A stretch of 64,000 nt of DNA from Pascua guehoae (taxonomy: Eukaryota > Basidiomycota > Tremellomycetes > Trichosporonales > Trichosporonaceae): NCBI GenBank assembly GCA_001600415.1, contig BCJX01000019.1, positions 315,782-379,781 on the forward strand. The letters run 5' to 3'. The notes under the pieces are model-generated. The model was not told the DNA's origin and ran no database searches. It saw only the letters and a program-made list of their open reading frames with translations. Both the position numbers and the translations under genes were made by a program. This document shows positions 36,800 through 47,318 of this stretch, piece by piece. Each line of letters starts with the position of its first letter. Position 1 is the first letter of the stretch.

Positions 36800-37385
36800 T
36801 CAGCTTGTATCATCTTTCAGCAGGACAGGTTTCACGTCCTTCCGTATAGCGTCTTCCATCACGCCCTCGTTGGTTGCCGTCCTGGCTCTGGTCACTGGCC
36901 AACTCGGTTGGCCGAACGGTCTGGTCAGTCGCACGCTCAGACGCTTCAACCCGAGGCGCACTGTGGTCACGTGCATGACAGGTATTGCGTCAATGTCCGC
37001 GGACCGAGGCATACAAGTTGCGGCGCGAGTGCGCGGGTGGGGTGAATGCCGCGTAGAGCGTTTCGCTGGGGTTAGCGGTGTACTTGGGGGTTGAGGCGCG
37101 GGGCGACGGCTGGGAAGAAGCAAGTGGGAAAGCAGTGTAAAGTGGAGCCGACGCGTCACACTTACCCAATAAACCTAACGGCCGTCACGTCCCCACCACA
37201 CTCGTCGGAGCGGTGCAGCATGCCCTGCTTGACGAGGCGCCACGGCTCCGTCTCATGGTCCCAGCGGCGGACGCCAGGTACGCAGCGATAGAGCGCGAGG
37301 CCGCTGCCGACGCCGACGACAAAGAGGTTGCCCCACTTGAGGTGCTCGCGCTTGAGGAAGGCAATGCCGTCATGCGCGCCGTCGT
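36800..37385 (-). pseudogene. 5'-truncated gene fragment inside the inserted block
   Basis: Minus strand: an exon fragment (about 37385-37166) encodes FLKREHLKWGNLFVVGVGSG, and further on ECGGDVTAVRFIG. It ends at a consensus donor, GTAAGT (37165), and splices in frame over 56 nt (acceptor TTCCCAG) to an exon at 37109-36800 ending in LLKDDTS and a stop. The coding sequence stops being plausible where repeat copy B begins (37369), so the 5' part is missing. The VTAVRFI end is reminiscent of a WD40 strand, but I do not recognise the gene. It lies 43 bp from the convergent Y1 stop. Confidence 0.45.
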
Positions 37386-37452
37386 CGTGGGCGAGGAGAG
37401 TAAGGGTATCCAGATGCCGGTGTATGTGCGCCGCTTGGAGGGCGAGGAGGTG
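37369..37452 (+). pseudogene. 3' fragment of the P450 gene in repeat copy B
   Basis: Encodes [20 protein letters not shown], the C-terminal end of the P450. The codon that is the stop in the intact gene (GAG TAG) reads GAG GAG here, so the stop is lost. There is no upstream P450 sequence, so it cannot make a P450. Confidence 0.85.
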
Positions 37453-37554
37453 GGGCGGGTATCGGAATGTGGTGGGATGAAGGTCCCGCCGGTGTGGATG
37501 TGGATGTGGAGTGGAGGTGGATCGGGCGTGAGGATGAATTGTAGCCAGACGCAA

Positions 37555-37596
37555 TAGTACACGATTGTAGTACACGATTGTAGTACACGATTGTAG
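37555..37596. repeat. 13-bp tandem repeat, three units
   Basis: Three perfect TAGTACACGATTG units followed by TAG, inside repeat copy B. Copy A has one related unit at about 31244-31257, so the array expanded, or contracted, after duplication. Confidence 0.9.
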
Positions 37597-38168
37597 GTCA
37601 GGAGCACGCCAGGTGCGGTAGTGAGTGCAGTAATGAACACTGTTTATGGCCAAGGATGCCTTGTTTCTGGGATCTGGGAAGAATAGTCGCCAACACGAGG
37701 CCGGATGTCACTTCGGCCACTGCCCGTTCCTGGTCGGCCAAGACCGATATACTGTACAGTACCGCAGGACGTGCCAGTGCAGATTGCAGGATTAGAGTGG
37801 GGCACAGCGCACGACCCCAAGAGAGTGCAGCACGAGCAGTGTGTGGGACAGCACGACGGACCCGTGAAGCGACATGCATGGAGCGAGGGCGCTCGGTGTA
37901 TGAGTAGGCGGCGTCAGAACGCCGACCCGTGCCAGGCCAATATGAGCGTGGCTGGCTATATACTACAGTTCTGCACTGTACAGCGTGCAGGTGAGAGTTG
38001 GTAGGTACTCTATCCCACCTCTGCGTGCGGTGCATTGACGTCCGAGCCAATGTGGGACCTGCTGTCGTGGCTTTGCGTGCACAGGCCTGCCCGGTGGCTC
38101 GCCGTACCACCTAGAAGCTAGCTAGCAGCTACTGTCGCTGCTGATCGTATCGTGTTCCAGGCGGCTCG

Positions 38169-39590
38169 TCAAGCGCGAAACTGCGCCGGCGTGTCGGGCT
38201 GGTGCATCCAGTCTGCCGCGACAAAGGCCGGGAGCTGCGAAATGTGCTTGAAGATTGAGTTGAGGGTGGGGTACTTGTCGATCTGGGCGCCAAAGCTGGA
38301 GTGCGTTAGTGATGGAATCTTGGGGGCCGGGGNNNNNNNNNNNNNNNNNNNNNNNNNNNNNNNNNNNNNNNNNNNNNNNNNNNNNNNNNNNNNNNNNNNN
38401 NNNNNNNNNNNNNNNNNNNNNNNNNNNNNNNNNNNNNNNNNNNNNNNNNNNNNNNNNNNNNNNNNNNNNNNNNNNNNNNNNNNNNNNNNNNNNNNNNNNN
38501 NNGAGGGGGTCAGGGGGGAGAGAGCAGAGGAGCATTGGCGAAGTGTAAGGGGCAGGACGTAGACTAGAGGGGCAGGACGTAGAGTAGAGGACAGGACGTA
38601 CCGGATGCACGAGTGGATTTGGGGCGCGAGGGCAATGTCTGCGAGGGAGAGGGCGTCGCCGTAGCAGTACCGTCCCCCCGTGGAGGTGTGGAAGACGAGT
38701 CCTTCGAGTGCTGTGTGTGAGCGTGGGGGAGGAGGGAATCATGGAATCATGGAATCGAATCATGGAATCGTGGTGGAGCGACCCCCTTCGCGGCTGAGTA
38801 GTGGGACTATCGGGTGCGACGCCATCAGCGCCGGAGCTTGATGTCAAGCACCCGACCCCAGCGGCGCTGGAGCTTGGTGTCAAGCACCCGACCCCAGCGG
38901 CGCCGGAGCTTGGTGTCAAGCACCCCACCCCATCGGCGCCCTCGAGCTTGATGTCAAGGAGCCTCCTATGCTGTCTGCCAAGCGGAGCCTCCTATGCTGT
39001 CTGCCAAGCTCTTAATCCGCAATGCGTCCTTTGCTGACAAGGGCATTATGGATGGTGACTCGCTCGTCCTCGAACAGAGTACCAGAAATTCCAGTGGCAC
39101 AGCATTGTAACGCGACCACCGACTCACCACGGAGCCCACACTCGGCCGCCTCGCGCCCCCACTCCTGGTCGTCGACGCCGCGCGCCTTGAGGCGCTGCAT
39201 GACGCGGAGGTTGGCCAGGGGCTGCATGTCACACACGACCGTGTCGACAATGCTGCGAATGACTGCCCGTGCGCGCGCATTGCCGTCGGATTCGGCCGGG
39301 AGGAGGCGGCCAGTGGCCGACTGGGCGCCGTACACTTCGTCAATGTACTCGAGAATCGCCGCGCTCTGGGTCAGCGCCCACTGCGTGCCGTCCGTCTCGC
39401 GCACGACGAGCGCGGGCACCGTCTGCGACGGGTTGATGGCCGTGTACTCTTGCGTCCGCTGCTCGCCCTTGAGGAGCGCGACAAAGCGCACGTCGTGCGG
39501 GACATCGAGCACGGCGAGGAGCGTGCGTACCCGCGTCGCTGCAGAGGACCGAAAGTAGGTGTAGAGCGTCAGGTGCCTTGTCGTGGTCAT
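38169..39590 (-). CDS. maiA: Maleylacetoacetate isomerase / zeta-class glutathione transferase
   Basis: Three exons, 39590-39128, 38710-38602 and 38295-38169; 232 aa, the normal family size. The thioredoxin-fold half has the zeta-class motif FRSSAATRVR (active-site Ser at about residue 15) and INPSQTVPAL followed by LTQSAAILEYIDE. The helical half has GRYCYGDALSLADIALAPQ and the ending AADWMHQPDTPAQFRA, typical of this enzyme. It converts maleylacetoacetate to fumarylacetoacetate with glutathione, the penultimate step of tyrosine/phenylalanine breakdown through homogentisate, in the cytosol. Intron 1 is unusually long (417 nt) and contains minisatellites; intron 2 contains an assembly gap. 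It is divergent from TF2. Its 3' end is duplicated in repeat copy A. Confidence 0.92.
38333..38502. other. Assembly gap (N)
   Basis: 170 unresolved bases in intron 2 of the isomerase gene. The flanks are G-rich (GGGGGCCGGGG and GAGGGGGTCAGGGGGGAG), as at other unresolved spots in the window. The gap length may be nominal. Confidence 0.98.
38832..39009. repeat. Two adjacent minisatellites inside isomerase intron 1
   Basis: About 3.4 units of a 36-bp repeat (GGAGCTTGRTGTCAAGCACC and 16 more bases) at 38832-38957, then two perfect 26-bp units beginning GGAGCCTCCTATGCTGTCTG at 38958-39009. They explain why this intron is far longer than others in the window. Confidence 0.9.
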
Positions 39591-40701
39591 CGTGCGTCCG
39601 TCGTCGTCTGATATCGATGGTGCTGGTGCTGGTGCTGGTGCTGGCTGCGTTGATTGCGCTGGTTCTGTTGACTCCGTTGGCTCTGTTGGCTCTGCTGCAT
39701 ACTGGACGTGTGCATGGTAAACTCTGCATGATATAGAACTGTGATATCATCGCATCGGTCGACCGCCTCGGTCAAAGCCGTCAACTGACCGGTTACCGCG
39801 GCAAGTCGGTCCGCGGCCCATCCGCGCCCCCTTTGGCAGCCCGTGGCGAGCCAGTCAGAGCGGTGCCATAGTCGGGGTCATGGTAGTAACCTCCATTTAC
39901 CCCCCTTTTCATCCATTCAGGTGACGTACGAGTGGACAAGGCGACGCTTCGAGACCACACCCCGCTGCCCCCATTCCAGGTGCCTTATGCTCGGGGAGGG
40001 GGAGACTCTCAGGCGGGACCCAAGAGTCCGGGTCTCGTCTCCAGGCGTCGCGGTGCCCAGGTCGGTCGAGGTCTTCTGACCGTCCAGAGCTCTTGGACTC
40101 GAGTCTTCTGACAGTCCAGAGCTCTGGGACTGGAGGATCCAGATGTCTGCCGTGTCAGATGAGATGGGCATCTGCGCAGACGCATGCGGGGCCAGGCAAC
40201 TGCAGGCAGCTACAGGCAGGCCACGACATGTCAGCTGGCAGCCCACGACATGTTGTTCATGTCAGCAGCTCTCACCTAACCAGTAGCCAGTTAGTTTGCT
40301 CGCAGCCTGGGAGCTGCACAGCTGCACACTGTTGCTAGCTCGATGCGGGCGGGCATGCACACGAGTCGACAAGGTGAGAAATGAAACAGGTGTCTCGAGT
40401 GTTTGAATTCCATCTTGTTCAACTCGACAACAAGTGCAACACGAGCCACCATCCATCCGCAACTGCAACCGCAAACGCCTCCTCCGTCGCGCCTCCGCCC
40501 CCGCCAGCCCCGCGCCCCGACCCCCCCCCCCGCCCCGCCCCGCCCCCGTACAGTACGCCCGCGCCCTACGCCGCCGGCTGTCTCGCCCCCGACTGGTTTA
40601 CCCAGACCCCCTCAACCCACCTATTGCCGTGATCGACGCTACGCAGTGTGCGAACCAAGCACCCAGCACCAGCGCACGAGCCCACATCCAAGTTGCACCC
40701 C
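39591..40701. promoter_or_regulatory. Shared upstream region of the isomerase and TF2 genes
   Basis: 1111 bp between divergent start codons. A repeated CTGGTGCTGGTGCTGG tract lies at 39620-39645. Near 40081-40130, GTCCAGAGCTCTTGGACT and GTCCAGAGCTCTGGGACT form two direct copies of an imperfect palindrome centred on GAGCTC, a possible regulator site. CT-rich sequence leads into TF2. Confidence 0.45.
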
Positions 40702-43423
40702 ATGGGCCACCACCACCAAGACCAAGCCACCACGGCCACCACCCTCGCCCAGCATCAACAGCTCTCTCCACCCCTCACCGCCGACGACGACTATTCTCAC
40801 TCTCCACCAGACGGCAATACCACTACCACTTCCACCACCCACAGCAACAACAATAGCGACCACTTTGACCACCTCTTTGACCCCACAACTACCCTTTGCT
40901 CCTTTGACGATTTCTTCTTCCTCCATGATCCTTGCGCGCCGGCAGACACCATGCCGGGCCAGGAACCATCAGACACGAGCACCAGCAGCACCAATAACGA
41001 CTCTACGTCCCACAACAACCGCCAGGACCGCATCCGCACCCTGCGCGCATGCTCGACATGCTCGGCCCGCAAAGTCAAGTGCGACGGCCAGGACGAGTGC
41101 GCATCCTGTCGCCGCCTCGGTGTGTCGTGCGTCTACGTCAACTCGGGCAAGAAGCGGGGCCCACCAAAGGGCTCCCCGGCCCGTGGAGGCAAAAGGAAGA
41201 AGTCGGATGCAGTGAGTAACCCACGCCACCACCACTTTCCAACTGTAAAACTGTACACAATAGTGTGGGAAAAAAACTGACCACACCCATCCTTCCGTGT
41301 AGGCCCCGCTACACACCGACAACACGGGATCGAGAATAGACTCAAAGTCGGCGTCGGTGGAGCGGCGCACATCGGTAACATCGGCGCCAGTGACCGTCCC
41401 CACGCCGTCGCTCCCTACGCCGTCGCTCCCTACGCCGTCGCTACCTACACCCACCTTGCCCACACCCGTGCTGGATACATCCGCCGGCATCGACGCCGCC
41501 CTCGACTCGGTCCCAGTCCCCACCGAGGTGCGCTTTGCCGACGACTTTTGGGGCGACTTACTCAACTATGGCCCCTTGTCCCCGCTCAACGCGACGGGGC
41601 TCTCGCTGCCGCAGCACCCCAAAGTCGTCGACTTTGTGTCCCCCGCGCCCCCGCTTGCGGCGGCGTCGACGCCCGGCGCTAGCTCGGTCGCCGGGTCAAT
41701 TGCGCAGCATGCAGGTCTGAGCGACAATTCAATTGACCGGCTGTTACTCATCTACGAGACGTTTATCCAGCCGACATGGCCAATCATCTACCTGCCCGCG
41801 CTGCGGTCGCTGCGCAGCCTCGAGACCGAGAGCCCGCTCGTGTTTGACGCCATCCTCGCCATGGCGTCGGCCCACTGGGACGTCGACACAGTCCCCGAGG
41901 GCATCTTCCTGGGCGACCCCAGCCGCACAGCCAACCTGAGCCCTCTGACGGCGCTGAGCGAGACGCTCATCGAGAGCGTGCGCCAACGCATCCTCGCGTC
42001 GTTTTCACTGCGTCCTGAACTCGGGACCGTCCAGGCGCTCCTGCTCGTGACCCTCGTCGACTTTGGGTATGGACGCACGTCGCTTGCGTACCAGATGGCC
42101 GGGATTGCGTCGCGCATGGCCATTGACCTGGGCCTGCACTCGCAGGGCCCCGTCAACGGGATGAGCGTGGCTGGCACACCCCAGGCGGGTGACATTCGGC
42201 GGCAGCAGGAACAGTGCCGCACGCTGTGGGCGTGCTTTATCATTGACAAGATTCTTGCCGCGTCGCTCCAGCGCCCGCCGCTGTTGCGGCACGCCGACAT
42301 TGACACACCACGCATCTCGACCATGGAGCGCGACGAAATGGACCTGTGGCTCGCGGGCGGCGCCGCGCAGCACTTTGTCCAACCGCATGCGGTCGCGGTC
42401 ATGGAGCAGGCCAAGACGCACGCACTCACGTCGTTCAACGCCTGGTGCGACGTCATGTGCATCCTCGAGACCATCCTCGACGAGGTCTACCGCCCTGCGC
42501 CCCGGCGCGCGCGCATGAGCAACCAGCAGGCCGCGGGCTACGACGAGGTCGTTGCATACATTGACACCGAGCTGCGGCGGTGGCGCGTCAACCTGCCCCA
42601 GCACCTGCGCTGGACAGACGACACGCCCGCTGCCCATGCCAATATCGGAACACACATTCTCACCATGCGCGGGTGGTACCACGCCTGCATGCTCCTCCTG
42701 CACCGCCCGCGCGTGCCGTACCTCGACACGACCGCCTCGCCCGATACAGACGCCATCGAGGCCCTCCAGCAGCTGAAACGCGCCCCCGACACGGGGCCCT
42801 CGCACCACCACGTCCGTCTCCCCCAGGGCGTCGACGCGTCGCGCCACGCCGCAACGGGCATCTGCACCATCATGGAGGCGTACGAGCAGACATTCCGCGT
42901 GCGCAAGTTTCCCTCGTCGTGGGTCTACCTCGCGTTCCAGGCAGCCACCGTCCACGCCGGCCTCGCGTCACGCTGTATCCCCGACCCCCGCTCCGTCCTG
43001 TTATCGGCACGCACCGACCCCGTGTTCCGCTTTGAGCAGTGTCTCCGCTGGCTCGAGCAAATCTCCGTCAGCGTCCCCAGTGCGAGGACCCATGTCGACA
43101 TTCTCCGCAAATTGTACGCCGTCGGCGCACGCACTCGCCCACCCTCACCGGCCCCCGACCACCCCCAGTCACAGACACAGACCCAACCTCAGACACAACT
43201 GCCCCCAATCTCCACTGCAGTCGTCCCGTCGTCGGTATCGCAGCCATCCACAGCACTCTCATTCGACGCAAACCCAAACCCGTCCCCCATCGACCCACAG
43301 ACCCTGCCGCCACTTGAGCAGTCGGCCCTCATCGACAACTGGATGCTTTTTTGGGCATCCATGCCCATCGGTAGCGACGACGCGTCCCTCTGGCAGTCGT
43401 TTAACGAAATGTTTAATCTCTAA
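40702..43423 (+). CDS. Zn2Cys6 fungal transcription factor (TF2)
   Basis: Two exons, 40702-41211 and 41303-43423, 876 aa. The zinc cluster is C-STC-SARKVKC-DGQDEC-ASC-RRLGVSC (CX2CX6CX5CX2CX6C, about residues 117-145), followed by a basic patch KKRGPPKG and GGKRKK. A Pro/Thr repeat (SLPTPSLPTPSLPTPTLPTP) is encoded by near-perfect 15-bp units at 41402-41465. The large remainder is a fungal-specific regulatory domain (YETFIQPTWPIIYLPALRSL, TLWACFIIDKILAASLQRPP). The N-terminus is His/Thr/Asn-rich. It is divergent from the isomerase gene, which it may regulate; that is inference from position only. An upstream in-frame GTG extends the frame, but ATG 40702 is the first ATG. Confidence 0.9.
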
Positions 43424-43474
43424 AAGGGAGCAAAAGTGTCGTGGTGTGAGAATCGTGTTCACGAGGTAGGGGGT

Positions 43475-43535
43475 GGTCGAGTGGTCGAGCAGTCGAGCAG
43501 TCGAGCAGTTGAGCAGTCGAGCAGTCGAGGCATCG
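43475..43535. repeat. Short tandem array GTCGAGCA
   Basis: About seven imperfect 8-bp units of GTCGAGCA in the region immediately 3' of TF2. Confidence 0.8.
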
Positions 43536-45071
43536 CGCGGTCAAACGGTCGGGTCGTGGATTGTTCGTTCTTGTATATGTACATACTCCATGTATCTGTT
43601 GTGGGCCGGCCGGGCACGTGCCCACTGACAGTTTCTCTGGCGATATCGATCCGACTGGGCGTTTCTTCCACACCCATACGAGTCTGATTCACAGCGACCG
43701 AAGAAAGCTCTTGGCGCTTGACAGCCTCCTCACCTCCCCGAACCGTCCCCCAACACAACCCCGCCCCGCTCTTTGCGGAAATCCACAAATCCACACCACG
43801 CCACAGGCGCCCTACCTAGCACCTACGTATACTCCGAGCGACGAACCACCAACGCGACAAAATACGTAACGAAGCGTCCCTCGGTGGCTTCTGCGTTTCG
43901 CGCAACGGCGGCAAAGTAGACAAGTGCACTCGGCCCGTGAGCTGCTCGAACAACAAATCGACGACGACGCAGTCGAGCGCCGACATTTGGCAAAGACGTT
44001 GACGTGTCGGCTGGCGCACCAGACGGAGGCCCGACGGGGCGTCCCTCCCTCTCCTCCCTCGCCTTCCCTCCCGTCTATTGGGATCCCCCAAACACCCCCC
44101 CCCCCCCCCGGCGGTGGGTGGGCGAAGCCCGCTCACAGTACCCCGCGGTGCAGGCCTCGCGGATCCCTTTTTTCACACGAGAGCGAGGTGACGCACACCT
44201 GAGCGTGCGGGTACGAGGGAAGAAAAACGTCGAGAATGGTAGTGTTGGTGCGAGTGAGGGAAGGTGGTCGATACCGAGCAAGAGGCGTCCAGATTATTTC
44301 GGAACACGTACTCGACTACCTTCCGCCCTCACACGCGCACTCGGTTGCTGTCCCACAATTTGCCAGATGGGACCTGGATTTGGCAGAGTGGAGAGCACTT
44401 GGTGGGAAGCACAGACGGACACAAGGACGTCCCATCTGTGACAGCTCACTACACGCCCCCACGCCCGTCCTCCTCACACTATCCGACCCAACCCCACCCG
44501 AAACCGACTGGGCAGAAACACAGGATCCCGTCGTCTGCTCACTCACACTCGACGAGCCCGCCTCCTTCGTCCCTCTGATCCGACTGACGATACCCCGACC
44601 TGATCCACCCGCGCTCCATAAGCGACCTGACGTCTACAGGTGCGTCCGAAAGGCCATGAGGCTACGTTCAGCTCGGCCAGGCCAAGATGCGCAAACGCGC
44701 TCTAGCCACCAAACGATGGCACGGCAAGCAACCCACACCGATGTTCACTACTCGTTGCACCTTGCGTGTGCGTGCACCCACGCTCAACGTGGCAGTCTCA
44801 CGACTTTCCGGACGTGTACCTCGACGAAGCGAATCTCAAGACACCAATAGACGCGTGTCACTACCAACCAGTCGCAAAAGCAGTGCCAGCCGCTACTTGA
44901 TGGCCGCGCCGCACGCCAAAGGTGTCGACCGCTGGTGCGGTCCATGGTGTGATGGGGTACACGAACATTACCGCGCCGTCGTGACATGTGTGCCAGTGAC
45001 GCAGCAATGAGCGGCCAGTTTCTCCTCGTACGAGCGGCACTGTCCACTCGTCCGTCGCAACGCGACCCACG

Positions 45072-45668
45072 GAGTATACAATCATTCAAGTGCAGCCAAC
45101 CGTGACGTAGGTAGGTCTCGTCAGTGCCGGCCAGCGCCTCACGGCTCGTCACTGCTTCACGATGCAAAGTGTGTGCGCCAAGAGCCAGACGCCCGCCCCG
45201 GCTGGTCTCCCCCTCCTCCCCCACTTGAACTCTCTCCCGTCCCATCCCCGTACTGTGGACCAGGACCCATCCACACCACGATCTGAACGCAAGCAGTAGA
45301 TACCGTGTGGTAGAGCCCTCACGCACGCCTCCGACATCCTCACAGCCATGCCGTGAAACGCCGCCCACTGAGTATACAATTATTCAAGCGCAAGAAGCCC
45401 ACTGTGGCGTAGGTAGTCTCGTCAGTGTCCAGCGCGTCGCAGCTCGCTGCTCCTCTTCATGCACAGTGTGTACGCCAAGAGCCAGAAGCCCGTCCTCGCC
45501 GTCCTCGTCTTCCCATCCCATCGTCCCCTGCTTGAACCCCCCGTCCTGCCCACGTACTGCGAGGACCCATCCCCACGACACGGATCTGAACGCAAGCGGC
45601 ACACGGTGTCGAGTGGAGCCCACGCCTCTGACACCACGCAGCGTTCCCACACACGCCATGCTCGTCTC
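45072..45668. repeat. Diverged tandem duplication, period about 298 bp
   Basis: GAGTATACAATCATTCAAGT at 45072 and GAGTATACAATTATTCAAGC at 45370 start two units that can be followed side by side: GTAGGTAG-TCTCGTCAGTG, AGTGTGTRCGCCAAGAGCCA, GGACCCATCC, GATCTGAACGCAAGC, CGTG. The units differ by many substitutions and small indels, so the duplication is old. No coding capacity recognised. Confidence 0.8.
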
Positions 45669-45867
45669 ATGGATCTGGCCGGCCGCCGGACAGTGACCTC
45701 GTACTAGGGACTGACCCAGGACTTGCACAGTATAAGATGGCCCACTGCCCAGTCGCAGACTTGAATCACCACCATCACCACCACTCCCATAACCCCTAGG
45801 CACGCCCTTACCACAGCGCCCACCTCACCCCCACCTCGACCACGCACGCACGCACGACCAACTCGCC

Positions 45868-46990
45868 ATGGGCCTCCTCGACTTTCTCCACGCGTCGGCC
45901 GGCTCGCTCGCGCCCGTCTCGCCCCCGATCGGCGTGCATGCCCGCATGCTCGCGGCGGAACGCACGTCGCTCGTCCTCCAGGAACGTATGATGTCTATTA
46001 GTGGGGTGCGTCTACGGCCGCTTGGTGGTGGTGCACAGTGCAATGGTGCAATGGTACAATGGTGCAGCGGTGCAGCGGTGCAATGCCGGTGCAAGGCAAG
46101 GGATGGGCTCACGCCAGGACGACTTTAGCATCACCAACGCCGCGACGGGCGCGGCGGTGCTCAAGTGCTCGGGCAGCATGTTTTCGATGCACGACCGTAA
46201 GAGTGAGTCTGGCACGTTGCGTGAGCGGGGTATGGGCATGGGCGATGGGCCAGCTGAGAACGACACGTACGGCAGTAACAAGAAGCGAAAGATGCTCGTG
46301 GCATGGGAGAGACAGCCTGGCTCAGACCACGAAAGCGCCAGTGACTGAGTAAAGCGAACAGCATAAAGTGAACAGCAGCAGGATGCTCTCCTCTCCTCTG
46401 GCCACCTGCAAAGAACCATCCCTGACGACAACAGAGATCAAGGCCCCCGACGGCTCGCTGCTGTTCAACATTGCGACCAAGCTCGCGGACGGCGACGAGG
46501 TGTTTTACATGTTTGCGGCGGACGCGACGGGCGCCGAGGTGCTCAAGGTGTGGACCAAGAAGAGCCGTGAGTGGAGCGTGAGCTAGCGAGCGTCAGCGAG
46601 CGGCAGTGAGAGCGGGCGTGAGCGGGCGTGAGCGGGCGTGAGCGTGAGAATGGGGATCGTGATTGCCAGTATGCCAGTAAATCCGCCCGTGAGAAATCGC
46701 AGGGAGGGTCGTCAAACACGCGCTAGGAGAGTCGGCATGGGACTTGCACCAGGACGGCGACTGTCGTCCGTGTACTCAGGACATGGGTCGAATGATACAC
46801 TGCAGCTCACACCAGTCGGCTCCAAGCTCGAGGCCAACGTGCGCCTCTTTGACGGGCGCTGGGCCGACCTCGTGCTCTCGGGCGACTTTTGGGGCGGCTC
46901 GGCCAACATTACCCTCAAGAACGGGCCGGCGCTCGCGCATATTAGTCGCCAGGTTGCGAATGTTGGCGAGGCGCTGCGGGACCAGCAGAC

Positions 46991-47021
<31 letters not shown>

Positions 47022-47318
47022 TGGGTGCTGGCGCGGGCGTGGAATTGAGGAGTGGGAGGGGGGCGTCACGGTGGATGCGGCGGAGCGGAAGAGGGGAAAA
47101 GAAACGGAGAGGAAGACGGGCCCAAAGAGTGAGGGCACTGAGGGAGCGAGGAATGACCATGACCCGCGGAGGTGGACAGACGACCCCGAGTCCAAAACTC
47201 ATCCCAGTACTACCTCACAGTCGCGCAGGGCGTCGACATGGCGCTCATGGCCGCGCTGTGTATCTGCTACGACGAGTTTGAGAACGAGAACAAGAACAAG
47301 GACAAGGACGACGACTAG
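45868..47318 (+). CDS. LURP-one-related / tubby C-terminal-like protein
   Basis: Five exons: 45868-46005, 46118-46202, 46435-46566, 46780-46991, 47208-47318; 225 aa, usual for the family. The strand pattern is typical of LURP-one proteins: FSITNAATGAAVLKCSGSMF, then an API-like hairpin IKAPDGSLLFNI, then VLKVWTKKSR, then DTLQLTPVGSKLEANVRLFD, and a C-terminal hydrophobic helix (GVDMALMAALCICYDEF) that in tubby-like folds fills the barrel. It ends in a Glu/Lys/Asp tail. The family is related to tubby and phospholipid scramblases; its molecular role in fungi is not settled. Intron 4 contains a (GT)n microsatellite right at its donor (46992-47021), and intron 3 contains GAGCGGGCGT repeats. Confidence 0.85.
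46992..47021. repeat. (GT)n microsatellite at an intron donor
   Basis: GTGAGTGTGTGTGT... begins at the first intron base, so the splice donor is embedded in the array and several GT dinucleotides compete nearby. Confidence 0.9.

Larger units (their letters stand above)
37369..38697. repeat. Long direct repeat, copy B
   Basis: Counterpart of 31056-32448 in the same orientation. It begins with 3' P450 coding sequence and ends inside isomerase exon 2. It includes an assembly gap of N (38333-38502). Unlike copy A it carries three 13-bp units TAGTACACGATTG at 37555-37593, where copy A has a single diverged unit, and it keeps the complete isomerase exon 3. Confidence 0.85.
43424..45867. other. 2.4 kb without a firm gene
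   Basis: Just after TF2, a GTCGAGCA repeat (43475-43535). A run of 15 C at 44095-44109. An open frame of 204 codons from ATG 44236 has no recognisable domain and is left out. A diverged 298-bp tandem duplication fills 45072-45668. The last ~180 bp (ACCACCATCACCACCACTCC and neighbours) are probably the leader of the LURP-one gene. Confidence 0.5.

Noticed and set aside
38832..39009. Regular repeats resembling a CRISPR array
   Set aside because: Units are directly adjacent with no spacers, they lie in an intron, and the genome is eukaryotic.
44236..44850. 204-codon open frame from an ATG, with a downstream frame to 45010
   Set aside because: A candidate 41-nt intron between the two joins in the wrong phase and hits a stop; no motif supports a protein.
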